Shown one piece after another: positions 37,746-46,441 of a DNA stretch of 64,000 nucleotides. Position 1 is the stretch's first letter. Every line of letters starts with the position of its first letter. This stretch comes from Klenkia sp. PcliD-1-E (GTDB lineage Bacteria > Actinomycetota > Actinomycetes > Mycobacteriales > Geodermatophilaceae): positions 24,230 through 88,229 of the forward strand of contig NZ_JAMXRZ010000004.1 in NCBI RefSeq assembly GCF_024124375.1, in the 5' to 3' direction. The position numbers and the translations under genes were made by a program. The notes under the pieces are model-generated. The model worked only from the letters and a program-made list of their open reading frames with translations, did no database searches and had not been told where the DNA came from.

Positions 37746-39022
37746 CAGCGAGACCTCGTCGGTCCGGCTTGCCGGGCCCTGCCGAGCAGCACCTGGCGGG
37801 CCGCCTCTCGGCTGGCCGCGTCGAGGGCGCCGGCCGCGGCCGGCCTCGTGAGCATCTCCTGGTTGGCCGCGAATGCGCGGCGAGGGAAACCCGGCGGGTG
37901 GGTGTCGTCCACCCGCACCGCGACCGACAGGGACAGCAGGCGCGCGTTGTGCAGCGCTCCGACGACGGGTTGGAGATCCGCGGCGTTCGCCCGCACCATG
38001 CCGCCGGGCTGGTAGCCCCGGAGGTAGGCGGCCGCCCGCTCCTCTCGAGGGGGGAGGTCGCGGGCGAAGGCGACCAGGCTGCCGTGGTCGGCCCAGGAGC
38101 GGACGGTGCGGTAGAGCAGCTGGACGGCGAGCGTGGGCATGTGCTGGGCAGCTGCCGCCACTGCCTCTCGTGCAGCCGGCCGGGCAAGCAGCTGCTCCGG
38201 CGGCACGGAGGTGAGAGCCCGGTGGACAGCACCCGCTGCGAGAACCGACGGTGGTGCGTCCGGATGCGGTCGCCTGCTTCCGTCGTCGTAGGGCCGAAGG
38301 ACGTCCTGGACGGCTCGCCACGCGGGCGCGGCCAGATGGCCGGAGCCGCGGGTGGAGGAGGTGTCCAGTCGCTGCGCGAGCGATGTGATCGTCTCGGCCG
38401 ACACGCAGTACGCCAAGACCTCGGCGACGGTGGGCAGCGGAGCGGTGGCCCCCGTCGCCTGGAGGATCACGGCGACGGCGTCCGGCACCTCGGCGACCGA
38501 GGTGCCGACCAAGGCGTTCGCCGGACTCGGCAGGGGCCGGTCGAGGAGTGCGGCGTCGCTGACGGCGGGGGGCTCCAGCGCCGCGTCCTGCTGGACGACG
38601 AGCGACCACCGCAGGGTCTGGTGCACCCACTGCGACGCTTCCCCCTCCGGTCCGACGAGGACGGCGGCCAGCGAGTGGGCCGCATCGGCCAGACCGACCG
38701 CGACCGCCCACCGGGAGGACACCGTGCTGTGCGCGTGCAGCACGGCCAGGCTGTCGGCAGCCGCGGCGGACAGCTCGGCCATCCGGCCTTCCCCGACGGG
38801 TGCGTGCCGCGCCAGCTCGCTGCACCCGGTGGCCAGCGCAGCGACGTCACGCTCCCTGCGGTGCCCGGACTCCGACGCCAGGCCGTCCTGCCTCAGGTGC
38901 TCCAGGGCTCGGCCCACGTGGCCGAGCCCGGTGGCTGCGTCGGCCTGCGCCGAGGGCGTGCGACCAGACCGCTGGGCGACGTCCACCAGATGGTCGAGCA
39001 GCTGGCCGAGTGAGGTGGCCAT
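37745..39022 (-). CDS. Conserved hypothetical helical protein in T4SS operon
   Basis: 425 residues, not recognised. The sequence is Ala/Leu-rich and probably all-helical, without signal peptide or membrane segment. LYRTVRSWADHGSLVAFARD and DLPPREERAAAYLRGYQPGG are the most ordered stretches. It lies between the two halves of the apparent split coupling protein and is coupled to both neighbours by TGATG. It may be a cytoplasmic adaptor of the coupling protein; this is inference from position. Confidence 0.6.
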   Translation of the reverse strand: MATSLGQLLDHLVDVAQRSGRTPSAQADAATGLGHVGRALEHLRQDGLASESGHRRERDVAALATGCSELARHAPVGEGRMAELSAAAADSLAVLHAHSTVSSRWAVAVGLADAAHSLAAVLVGPEGEASQWVHQTLRWSLVVQQDAALEPPAVSDAALLDRPLPSPANALVGTSVAEVPDAVAVILQATGATAPLPTVAEVLAYCVSAETITSLAQRLDTSSTRGSGHLAAPAWRAVQDVLRPYDDGSRRPHPDAPPSVLAAGAVHRALTSVPPEQLLARPAAREAVAAAAQHMPTLAVQLLYRTVRSWADHGSLVAFARDLPPREERAAAYLRGYQPGGMVRANAADLQPVVGALHNARLLSLSVAVRVDDTHPPGFPRRAFAANQEMLTRPAAAGALDAASREAARQVLLGRARQAGPTRSR

Positions 39023-39323
39023 CAGCGCACCGCGATCAAGGCTCGGCGGGCATGCCGGGCAGCCTCGACCACCGCTGGCTTGGCGAAGTCCTCGAAGTCC
39101 AACTCTCCCAGGGCGCGCAGCGCCCGGGTGATGAGCACGTCAGGTCCGGGGTGGTCCGGTACCGGCGGTACGGGGCCGGTAGGCACGCCGAGCGCATGCA
39201 GGCCGTCAGGCTGTGCAGAGCCATGGATCGACTCGCCAGCCGGTGTCGGGCCGCGGTGGCGAGCAGTGCGGCGGCGAGGACGACGGCCTCGGGTGCCGTG
39301 TGGGCGCGGTCCTTCTGGTGCAT
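39022..39323 (-). pseudogene. Small operon gene with an apparent frameshift
   Basis: ATG 39323 has the strong ribosome site GAGGAGAA and starts MHQKDRAHTAPEAVVLAAAL with plausible helical protein to about SMALHSLTA. The same frame then becomes Ser/Arg/Trp/Pro-rich, typical of an out-of-frame reading. The next frame from about 39205 reads GLHALGVPTG, then DVLITRALRALGELDFEDFA and KPAVVEAARHARRALIAVR, ending at 39022 in TGATG with the next gene. A joined product would be about 100 residues. Mutation, sequencing error or programmed shift cannot be separated here. Confidence 0.5.
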
Positions 39324-39446
39324 GGGTTCTCCTCGGTCGGGGATGGAGCTCGACCGTGCGGTCTCTCTCCCCGTCGCCGGGTGCAGGTCTCGGAAGCTGT
39401 GGACAGGTGACACAGCCGTCGTCCCTGTGGACGGGGACTTGCGGTG

Positions 39447-39908
39447 TCAACGCCTGGTGAGATCCGGCCTGATGACGGGTCGGGCGGCGCGAAGTGCACC
39501 AGTGCCGAGTGCGCGTCGGGCCTGCGCTCGGGTCGCGAACCCGGTCTTCTGACCACCGAGCCCGAGCCGGTGGCGTAGCAACCGGGCACCCAGCAGGCAC
39601 CCGACGCAGAGCAGGAGTTCGCTCAGGGCGACCAGCAGGTACGTCGGAACGGGCCCGGCGACCCGTGCGTGCAGCCCTGGCGGGTACCCAGCAGCTGGCG
39701 CGCCTCCGACCAGCCCGACGACGGCCGAGCTGATGTCCCGGGCCGTGGCCGGCCACACCCAGCCGCCGCCCCACAGGGCGGCCGCGACCCCCACCCCGAC
39801 GAGGGCCGCGCACACGACGCCCCCGACCACAGTTGTGACGACCACGAAGGCCACCTCCCAGCCGCGGCCGACGGGTTCCGGGTCCCGGCGTCGAACGGGA
39901 GCGCTCAC
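39447..39908 (-). CDS. T4SS coupling protein, N-terminal membrane part
   Basis: 153 residues from GTG 39908 (GTGA overlap). Two membrane helices: WEVAFVVVTTVVGGVVCAAL with a following hydrophobic run, and TYLLVALSELLLCVGCLLGA. A cytoplasmic tail reads GQKTGFATRAQARRALGTGA then RPVIRPDL. The tail matches the segment that, in intact actinobacterial VirD4/TraD proteins, follows the second helix and precedes the ATPase domain. The protein stops there, so this looks like the detached membrane anchor of the 36261-37745 ATPase. By itself it would be called a hypothetical membrane protein. Confidence 0.6.
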   Translation of the reverse strand: MSAPVRRRDPEPVGRGWEVAFVVVTTVVGGVVCAALVGVGVAAALWGGGWVWPATARDISSAVVGLVGGAPAAGYPPGLHARVAGPVPTYLLVALSELLLCVGCLLGARLLRHRLGLGGQKTGFATRAQARRALGTGALRAARPVIRPDLTRR

Positions 39909-40999
39909 CCGATGTGCCGAACGGCGACGACCTGACCGGACCACCGACTGGCCTCGGTCACGATGACGGGGACGCCGACCATCGGGGCGTGCACGAGGTA
40001 GAGGTGCCGGCCGTCCTCCTGGTCGACGTAGCCCGCCACCATCCCGACGTGCCCGGGCCGGAGGGCGGTCCCGCCCGAGCCCGGGATCATGACAAGGTCG
40101 CCGGCCACGGCCTCGGTCAGGTTTGTGGCGCTCGGGATCCCGTGCCCGGTCTGGGCTGCCGCGTTGTGCGGCAGAGCGACCCCGGCCGCTGCCCACGCAG
40201 CCATCGTGAGGCCTGAGCAGTCGAAGGAGTCGGGCCCTGACGCGGCCCAGACGTAGGGCTTGCCGAGCTGCGCCAGGGCGTACTGGACGGCCGACACACC
40301 TTGCGGTGTTCCGTTGATCACGAGACCCGGCGGGATGGTCGTCGTCCCGGTGGTGTTGCCCCCCATCGGGCCGACGAACTCCCCCGCCGGCACCGCCCCG
40401 CCAGCACCGGGGCAGACCGGTGCGGGCGACCCGCCCGCCTGCCCTGTCGAGCTGCTGACCGTGGGCCAGATCTGACCGACGACCTGCTCGGCGAGACCCA
40501 GGTGGAGGGCGTACCGGTCGGGATAGGCGGAGATCTGCACCGCCTGAGCGGCGTCACCCATGGGCATCGACTCCCACGCCGGCAACTCGACGAGCCGGTC
40601 CAGGAATGCCTCCGTGGACCTCACCGGGTCGATCGCCACGGCTTCGGTGTAGATCGACACCCGCTGCTGGAACAGGCCCTCCGAGTCGTGGTCGGTCTGG
40701 ACAGCCGAGTTGATCAACCTGGATTCGGTGTAGGCGGTCGCCACCGCGATGAGGGCCGCGCGTACTGGAAGCTGCCGATCAGCGACGACCGACACGATCG
40801 TCCAGGCGTGCCCCATCTGGTCGGCGTCCAGCTCGACGCCGTCCATGGACTGACCCGTGCCGGCCCCCGCGCACAGACCCACCGACGGCTCGGCCGAGGA
40901 GGCGCCGCCACCGGTGAGCACCAGCACGAGCGCCGCCACGAGGGACAGCACCGGCACGACGGCGACGGCCACGGAGGTCCCGACCCGGTGGGAGCTCAC
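39905..40999 (-). CDS. Bifunctional lytic transglycosylase-like / NlpC-P60 peptidoglycan hydrolase
   Basis: 364 residues from GTG 40999. An N-terminal membrane/signal segment (VAVAVVPVLSLVAALVLVLT) is followed by a goose-lysozyme-like domain: AALIAVATAYTESRLINSAV with Glu92, SEGLFQQRVS and AAQAVQISAYPDRYA. A C-terminal NlpC/P60 domain at about 243-364 has KPYVWAASGPDSFDCSGL with Cys261 and a His in RPGHVGMVAGY. It should open the cell wall so the secretion channel can be built, the job of VirB1 in Gram-negatives. It is coupled to the VirB4 ATPase upstream. Confidence 0.85.
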   Translation of the reverse strand: MSSHRVGTSVAVAVVPVLSLVAALVLVLTGGGASSAEPSVGLCAGAGTGQSMDGVELDADQMGHAWTIVSVVADRQLPVRAALIAVATAYTESRLINSAVQTDHDSEGLFQQRVSIYTEAVAIDPVRSTEAFLDRLVELPAWESMPMGDAAQAVQISAYPDRYALHLGLAEQVVGQIWPTVSSSTGQAGGSPAPVCPGAGGAVPAGEFVGPMGGNTTGTTTIPPGLVINGTPQGVSAVQYALAQLGKPYVWAASGPDSFDCSGLTMAAWAAAGVALPHNAAAQTGHGIPSATNLTEAVAGDLVMIPGSGGTALRPGHVGMVAGYVDQEDGRHLYLVHAPMVGVPVIVTEASRWSGQVVAVRHIG

Positions 41000-42510
41000 G
41001 TCGGCACCGCCTCGGCCGGGCGGGACAGCGCCTCGTTCGTGTTGGTCAGCGCCATGTCCACCGAGGTGCGGACCGTCTGGACCTTCGCGACGTGGCTGCC
41101 GACCATCCACAGGGCCCGTCCGCGGGCGGCCGCCGCCCAGTCGGTCACGATCCGCTCCGCCATCGGGCTCAGCCCCAGCAGGCCGGACAGCTCGTCGCCG
41201 ATCTGCTCGTCCTGACCGAGCAGGACCTTCGTGGCGCAGAGATGGAGGAGGTCGCGGGCGATGGCGACTGCCTGGCTGTCGGCGTCGCCGACGGTCAGCA
41301 TGTCCGACGGCTTGTGCGCCACCACTACCTGGATGCAGCCCTCGTTCCGAGACAGACGGAGGTCGGCGTCCAGGGACTTGACCGCGTCGGGGCCCAGCCG
41401 CATCTGCTTCCAGCACTCGTCTCGGACGACGATGCGCAGGTCGCCTGGTTCGGCGAGCTGGGTCATCGCGCGGCCCCAGGAGTTCAGGCAGGTGAGCGCA
41501 ACCCCGATGGCGTGGTCCCCCAGGGGCTCGAGTCTCGACAGGGACAGCGACTGGATGGGGGCGCGCCAGTCGACCTGCACGGTGGTGGGTGCGTCGAACA
41601 GGCCGGCAAGGTGCCCGGTGACCAGGGCGCCCAGTGCGTCACGCACCGACCGGGTGTCGTCCAGGAAGTGCTGCCGGTCGGCGTAGCGACAGGACTCCAC
41701 CAGTTCGTCGTCCGGCGCTCGCAGGGCGTGCCAGAGGTCGGGAATGGTAATCTCCCGCATGCGGTCGGCTCCGCTGCTGTAGCCGGTGACCTCGCGGAGG
41801 ACCTGGCCCACCGCGGTCTCCGCGGTGGGCCCGAACGGCACCTGCTGGGAGCCCACCAGACCGCGGATGAGGAGCAGCCACCGGGCAAAGACCATGGCAG
41901 CACGCCGCTGGGCCTCCGCCCTCGGCAACCCGCTCCAGTCGTTGCCGAGAGGGCCGAAGTCCAGCGGGTTGATCCGGGCCGGGAGTCCGTGCCCGACCGC
42001 GTGCGGTTGCACACCGAGCGCGCCGCACAAGGGCGCGTACTCGTCCTTCACGTCACCGAGGACCAGCGTTCGGTAGCCGTAGGCCATCTGGCGCAGGGCA
42101 AACATCTTGATCGTCCCGGACTTCCCGCGGCCCGGCGCACCGAAGACGATCATGTTGGGATTGGTCACCCCAGCCACTCCGTTGAGGGTCCAACCGATCG
42201 GGTCGGCCGCGAACGCCCCGCCCGACAGGTGGTCGATGCCGAGCAGCGCTCCGGACGCCGACAACCCGTTCCCGGCGATCAACGGCCAAACCCCGCCGAC
42301 CTGCTCGGTGGTCATCCGGTACACCGAGAGCGGGGCGGGAACCGCCGCCCACCCCGTCGCTGGGCCGAATCGGCCTCGACGTCCGACCGGGTTCCCGAAC
42401 GGGTCCCTGTCGACCTGGTGCGGGGTGGCCGGCACCGCCCGAGGCAGCTGGTGGTCGAAGTCCGCCATCAACCTCGCCAGACCCCGGCCCGGCACCCTCC
42501 TGCTGTTCAC
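40996..42510 (-). CDS. VirB4-like T4SS ATPase
   Basis: 504 residues from GTG 42510, which overlaps the previous stop (GTGA); ATG 42468 is an alternative. Walker A GAPGRGKSGTIKMF lies near residue 130, GDVKDEYAPL follows, Walker B is LRIVVRDECWKQM, and VVVAHKPSDML is the later motif. It has the ATPase half of VirB4/TraU but not the 300-residue N-terminal half of Gram-negative VirB4; that part may be in the coupled SCO6880-like protein. It energises channel assembly and transfer at the membrane. Confidence 0.85.
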   Translation of the reverse strand: MNSRRVPGRGLARLMADFDHQLPRAVPATPHQVDRDPFGNPVGRRGRFGPATGWAAVPAPLSVYRMTTEQVGGVWPLIAGNGLSASGALLGIDHLSGGAFAADPIGWTLNGVAGVTNPNMIVFGAPGRGKSGTIKMFALRQMAYGYRTLVLGDVKDEYAPLCGALGVQPHAVGHGLPARINPLDFGPLGNDWSGLPRAEAQRRAAMVFARWLLLIRGLVGSQQVPFGPTAETAVGQVLREVTGYSSGADRMREITIPDLWHALRAPDDELVESCRYADRQHFLDDTRSVRDALGALVTGHLAGLFDAPTTVQVDWRAPIQSLSLSRLEPLGDHAIGVALTCLNSWGRAMTQLAEPGDLRIVVRDECWKQMRLGPDAVKSLDADLRLSRNEGCIQVVVAHKPSDMLTVGDADSQAVAIARDLLHLCATKVLLGQDEQIGDELSGLLGLSPMAERIVTDWAAAARGRALWMVGSHVAKVQTVRTSVDMALTNTNEALSRPAEAVPT

Positions 42511-43997
42511 CGGGCGCCACGCCGTCGCGGTAGCCCGATGCCGAGGGGCACGCAGGCAGCGGCGAAGCCGGTGTCCTGGGCGAGGTCGAGGCGCAGTGGC
42601 TTGAAGCCGCTGTTGGTGATGCTCGACTCCAATCGACGCCCGTAGTCGCTGATCGACCACGTGGCCGGCACGGTGACCGCCGCGACGACCGCGACCCGCA
42701 CCAGCGCGTTGCCCTCGGCGAAGCGGATGTCTCTGCCTTCGACGCGGGCGGCCTCCTGCCGGTGGGATGCGCGGACCCGGAAGCCGCCCCGACGCCGGAG
42801 CTCGTTGGTGAGCTCGGAGCTCATGGACTCGTTGCCGATCATCCGGTCCGCCCTGGTGCGGTTGATGGGTTCGAAGAAGACCGTCGCCGACCGGCGTTCC
42901 CCGGCCGCGGTCGGTACGAGGACCGGAGCCAGAGCTCCCATGAGTGCTCCCTTGTCGGGCAGGAGGACCGTGCAGGTGACCGACTGCCAGGCGTCGTGGG
43001 CGTAGTGGCGCTTCTCCGGAGGAGGCGCGGACGTCGGTCCCGCGGCGGCCATGGGGATGGCCACGCCGTCGCGCGTCAGCGCCGCTCGATCCCCTGGGGC
43101 GAAACCGGTACGAACGGCTGCCGCGAGCTCCGGCGAGTCCAACCAGACCACCTCGGAACAACCCACTGCACCGACCAGGCGTGCCTCGATCTCGGCCATC
43201 AGGCCGTGGAGCACCCGGGCTCGCCCATCCACCCCGCCGCCGGCCTCCTTCGCGAGCCGCGCGATCCGGCGCTCGGGGACGACCACCGTCACGAAGGCCT
43301 CGTGGCGGACCCCGGACGCCGTCATGATCTCGGCGAGCTCGGCGATCACCGCCCGGGCGAGGGCCGGAGCGTCCTGCCGCAGGTTGCTCGTCTCCCAGGT
43401 CGCCCGCTCGGCGCCGTCGTCGGGCACCGTGCGCACCTGCAGCGCCAGGCAGGAGATGAGCTCGCTGGTGGCGGCGCTCTCGAGGAGCTCGGCGAGACCC
43501 TGCCCGAGCCGGTTGCGAGTACCGGCCTCGGCGAGCCCGATGCCTGGGTGGCTGACCCGCGCCACGACGGCCCAGGTCCGCTCGCGGTCGTCGGCGACCA
43601 CGACGGGTCGGACGAGGAGCGGCCCGAACGGAGGTCCGTCGTGGGTCCGGATGCCGGAGAGCACACCCGGCAGGTCCGCCTCATCGAGGTCGTCGGCGGT
43701 GCCGGTGACCGCTCGGGACTGCCAGTCGGTCCATCCGAGTAGTCCGCCAGCGAGGCGGTGGCAGACGTCCCAGGCCCATCGCACCGGGGTGCGACCGCGG
43801 ACCGGGACAGCGAGCAGGACAATGACGACGGCCCAGACGGGGGTCCACGCCGCTGCGGCGGACCATCGCTGGGCGCCGAGGGCTGCCAGGACGGGTAGCC
43901 CCGCCGCCGCGGCGCCCAGCCAGGTCCCGACACCGAACCCGCCGAAGGTGGCTCCGCGGTCTGCTGACCACGACCCGTACCGTGCCGGCGCCGTCAT
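42507..43997 (-). CDS. SCO6880-family T4SS protein (PrgI/VirB3-like N-terminus)
   Basis: 496 residues from ATG 43997 (ATGA overlap). Two close membrane segments near residues 20-65 (WLGAAAAGLPVLAALGAQ; TPVWAVVIVLLAVPV) resemble the VirB3/PrgI arrangement. A long soluble region follows (LPGVLSGIRTHDGPPFGPLL, HEAFVTVVVPERRIARLAKE). SCO6880-type proteins sit directly before the VirB4 ATPase in actinomycete conjugation loci, exactly as here. A joint VirB3-VirB4 function split over two chains is likely. Confidence 0.75.
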   Translation of the reverse strand: MTAPARYGSWSADRGATFGGFGVGTWLGAAAAGLPVLAALGAQRWSAAAAWTPVWAVVIVLLAVPVRGRTPVRWAWDVCHRLAGGLLGWTDWQSRAVTGTADDLDEADLPGVLSGIRTHDGPPFGPLLVRPVVVADDRERTWAVVARVSHPGIGLAEAGTRNRLGQGLAELLESAATSELISCLALQVRTVPDDGAERATWETSNLRQDAPALARAVIAELAEIMTASGVRHEAFVTVVVPERRIARLAKEAGGGVDGRARVLHGLMAEIEARLVGAVGCSEVVWLDSPELAAAVRTGFAPGDRAALTRDGVAIPMAAAGPTSAPPPEKRHYAHDAWQSVTCTVLLPDKGALMGALAPVLVPTAAGERRSATVFFEPINRTRADRMIGNESMSSELTNELRRRGGFRVRASHRQEAARVEGRDIRFAEGNALVRVAVVAAVTVPATWSISDYGRRLESSITNSGFKPLRLDLAQDTGFAAACVPLGIGLPRRRGAR

Positions 43998-45328
43998 CGT
44001 GGGGACTCCCCTGTCGACCCGACGTCCGTGCCCACACCCGCAGGCAACGGCTCGTCCGACCGGGCCGGCTGGGTGCTGACCCGTGATGACGACCGGCCGG
44101 TGTCGTAGCCGGATGGGTCGGACGACGACCGGGCTGTACGTCGCGAGGTGGAGCCGGCGGGGTACCCCGGGTGGCCGACGCCGCCCGCGCTCAGCACGTC
44201 GGAGGCGAGGTCGACCGTCCGGTGGGCGACCGCAGCAGCGGCACCGACGGCGGCGACGGCCGCGCTGCCGGCGGCGGAGGCCGCGGTCGCGACGGAGCCG
44301 AGTCGTCGGGCGGACTGCGCCTCGGCCGCCACCTCGCCGTGTGACCGGCCGTCCTGGGCGCTGGCGGTGGCCGCCCCGTTGCCGTTGCCCTGCCCACCTC
44401 GGGTCAGCCCACTGAGCCCACCCGCGTCGTTCCACGATTGGCGCAGCGCGGAGCCCGAGGCCGTGCCCGGGTCGACGAAGGCGAGCAGGCGGAACAGCAC
44501 CATCGGGCACACGGCGCCGATCGCCACCATCACGGCGCCGACGACCGCGGTGCCGGCAGCCTGTGCGGTGTCGTCGCCGCTGCCCGCCACGACCCCCGCT
44601 GACAACTGCACCCCGATGCCCAGCATGAGGGCCGCGGTGGGTGTGATCAGCAGGCTCGCGAAGAACCATCGAAGGCTCTTCCAGAACCAGGACCGGGTGC
44701 TGTCGCTGAGCAGGCCGCCTGCGGAGATGGGCGCGGTAGCGATCAGGATGATCAGCGCCGCTTCGCGGACGAGCGCGATGATCACGTAGAAGAACGCCGC
44801 GGGGATCACCAGCAGCAGCGACGACAACCCGAGCACGGTGGCCGCTGTGGCGTCGACGACCTCCCGGGGCCAGGAGTTGCCCGGGTCCACGGCCGCCAGG
44901 CTGTCGACGTCGAGCATCGCGCTGAGGATTCCCCGGGCCAGCTCGGCCGCGGCCAGGATCATGCCGCCGGCTACCCCCAGGTATCCCACCCAGACCAGCC
45001 CGAACTGGGCCACGCCCAGCAGCACGCGCCCCAGCGACCGACCGTCGCGACGGACCAGCGCCATCGTCAACTGGACGAACATCATGAGGACGGCGACCGT
45101 CGCGCCCAGCCACAGCGTCGTCGGCAGCACCGAACCCATCGGCCCGGAGTCGGACACGTCCGGCGTGGTGAACGCGTCGATGACCCGGAAGGCGAGCCCG
45201 AGCAACCAGAGACCGGCCGACCAGATGCTCACCATGGCGGCTGTCCAGACGTCGGCGATGGCCTCGGCCGCGAGGTCCCCGAGCCAGCTCATGGGGTTCA
45301 GGTCGATGGCCAGGACGTCCTCACCCAC
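43994..45328 (-). CDS. VirB6/TrbL-like polytopic membrane protein
   Basis: 444 residues from GTG 45328, overlapping the upstream stop by 8 bases. About six to eight hydrophobic segments occupy residues 30-300, including VLPTTLWLGATVAVLMMFVQ, GLSSLLLVIPAAFFYVIIAL and AVVGAVMVAIGAVCPMVLFR. SWFWKSLRWFFASLLITPTA is a typical VirB6/TrbL loop. The last 140 residues are a Ser/Gly/Ala-rich tail. It should form the inner-membrane part of the channel. Confidence 0.75.
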   Translation of the reverse strand: MGEDVLAIDLNPMSWLGDLAAEAIADVWTAAMVSIWSAGLWLLGLAFRVIDAFTTPDVSDSGPMGSVLPTTLWLGATVAVLMMFVQLTMALVRRDGRSLGRVLLGVAQFGLVWVGYLGVAGGMILAAAELARGILSAMLDVDSLAAVDPGNSWPREVVDATAATVLGLSSLLLVIPAAFFYVIIALVREAALIILIATAPISAGGLLSDSTRSWFWKSLRWFFASLLITPTAALMLGIGVQLSAGVVAGSGDDTAQAAGTAVVGAVMVAIGAVCPMVLFRLLAFVDPGTASGSALRQSWNDAGGLSGLTRGGQGNGNGAATASAQDGRSHGEVAAEAQSARRLGSVATAASAAGSAAVAAVGAAAAVAHRTVDLASDVLSAGGVGHPGYPAGSTSRRTARSSSDPSGYDTGRSSSRVSTQPARSDEPLPAGVGTDVGSTGESPR

Positions 45329-46151
45329 GGCTGAGGTCCCGGTAGCCGACGGCGATGGCGAGGTCGGTGTCCGGCCAGACCGACGGTGGCTGGGCCGGCT
45401 CGTCGCCGGGGCCGATCAGCCACCGGTCGCCCGACCAGACCATGCGCTGGCAGTCGGCGACGGCACCGCGTGCGGTCTGGTCGAGGGTGACGTCCAGCTC
45501 GAAGTCGACGCACGGGACGACGAAGTCAGCGCCGACGGTGCCCTTGATCAGACCCATCAGCGGGGTCAGCACGATGGCCAGCCGGGCTGATCCCCCGCCT
45601 GACACACCGGTCCTCTCGAACAGGACGGCGAGGGCATGGACCACCGACCAGCTCGTCGTGGTGGGACCGCCAGGCAGCGCCCAGGCCCGGATGACTTCCC
45701 TGGCTCCTTCCAGCGACCCGGACTGGAACGCGACTTGGTCGATGGCGGCCAGTTGGGCGAGCGCGCCCTCCGGCGTCTGCGGGAAGCCGGTGGGTACCCC
45801 TGCCGGTCCGGTGGTCGTCGGTGCCGGTAGCTCGATGCTCGGTCCCGGGTCCAGGACGGACACCGGTCCGGGGCGGGCTGCCGAGTCGTCGACGACGGGC
45901 ATGGGCCGGTCGCTCAACGTGTCCCGCGCGCTTGCGGCGTCGTCCGGGCCGGCCCCTTCGGTCGGGCTCGCGTGGGCGGCCATCTGGGCGGTCGGCGCCG
46001 GCTCTGTGCGAGGAGGCCCCACGGCCCGGGCGACCCCGAGGACGACCGCGGCCGCGAGAAGGAGGGCGACCAGACCGGACGCGACCAGCAGCACGCGGAT
46101 CCGGCGGCGGGACCACTTCACTCCGCTCCGCTCGTGCACACGGCGGGCCAT
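45321..46151 (-). CDS. Single-pass membrane protein, VirB8-like by layout
   Basis: 276 residues from ATG 46151 (TGATG). A basic cytoplasmic start is followed by one membrane helix (RVLLVASGLVALLLAAAVVLG), a Pro/Thr/Ser-rich linker and a C-terminal outer domain (FVVPCVDFELDVTLDQTARG, DRWLIGPGDEP). This topology, NTF2-like length and location suit a VirB8/TraM-type channel component, but no sequence motif proves it. Confidence 0.55.
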   Translation of the reverse strand: MARRVHERSGVKWSRRRIRVLLVASGLVALLLAAAVVLGVARAVGPPRTEPAPTAQMAAHASPTEGAGPDDAASARDTLSDRPMPVVDDSAARPGPVSVLDPGPSIELPAPTTTGPAGVPTGFPQTPEGALAQLAAIDQVAFQSGSLEGAREVIRAWALPGGPTTTSWSVVHALAVLFERTGVSGGGSARLAIVLTPLMGLIKGTVGADFVVPCVDFELDVTLDQTARGAVADCQRMVWSGDRWLIGPGDEPAQPPSVWPDTDLAIAVGYRDLSRG

Positions 46152-46441
46152 CAGCAGCCGGTCCCGACGATGGATTGCACGATGACGTAACCGACGACGT
46201 ACAGGATCGCCCCGACGACGCAGATGAGGATGCCGTCCATGCCCAGGCGAGCCCCGCGGGGGTGATGGGTGACCCGCCCCCAGATGAGCATGCCCACGCT
46301 GGCGAAGAAGCAGATGCCGAGCACCGCGAGCACGCCCCACTTGACCCAGGACGTGATCTGGTCGGCGTAGACCTGCACGCCTGGAGGGGCGGCCGGGCAC
46401 ACGGCTGCCTCGAGCACGAGGTCGGCGAGCCGGGCCCTCAC
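46151..46441 (-). CDS. Small two-helix membrane protein (VirB2/TrbC-like candidate)
   Basis: 96 residues from GTG 46441 (GTGA overlap). Two helices, WVKWGVLAVLGICFFASVGM and ILICVVGAILYVVGYVIVQS, are joined by the basic loop HHPRGARLG. A short N-terminus has two Cys-Pro-like positions. Its size, two-helix form and place near VirB4/VirB6 genes resemble VirB2/TrbC subunits. No signal peptide cleavage site is obvious. Confidence 0.55.
   Translation of the reverse strand: MRARLADLVLEAAVCPAAPPGVQVYADQITSWVKWGVLAVLGICFFASVGMLIWGRVTHHPRGARLGMDGILICVVGAILYVVGYVIVQSIVGTGC

Noticed and set aside
39036..39323. Reading the 39323 ORF straight through as a 95-residue protein
   Set aside because: Its second half is Ser/Arg/Trp/Pro-rich, while the neighbouring frame is protein-like and couples to the next gene; a frameshift is more plausible.
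41092..42645. 517-codon plus-strand frame
   Set aside because: Opposite the VirB4 ATPase, whose Walker motifs are unmistakable.
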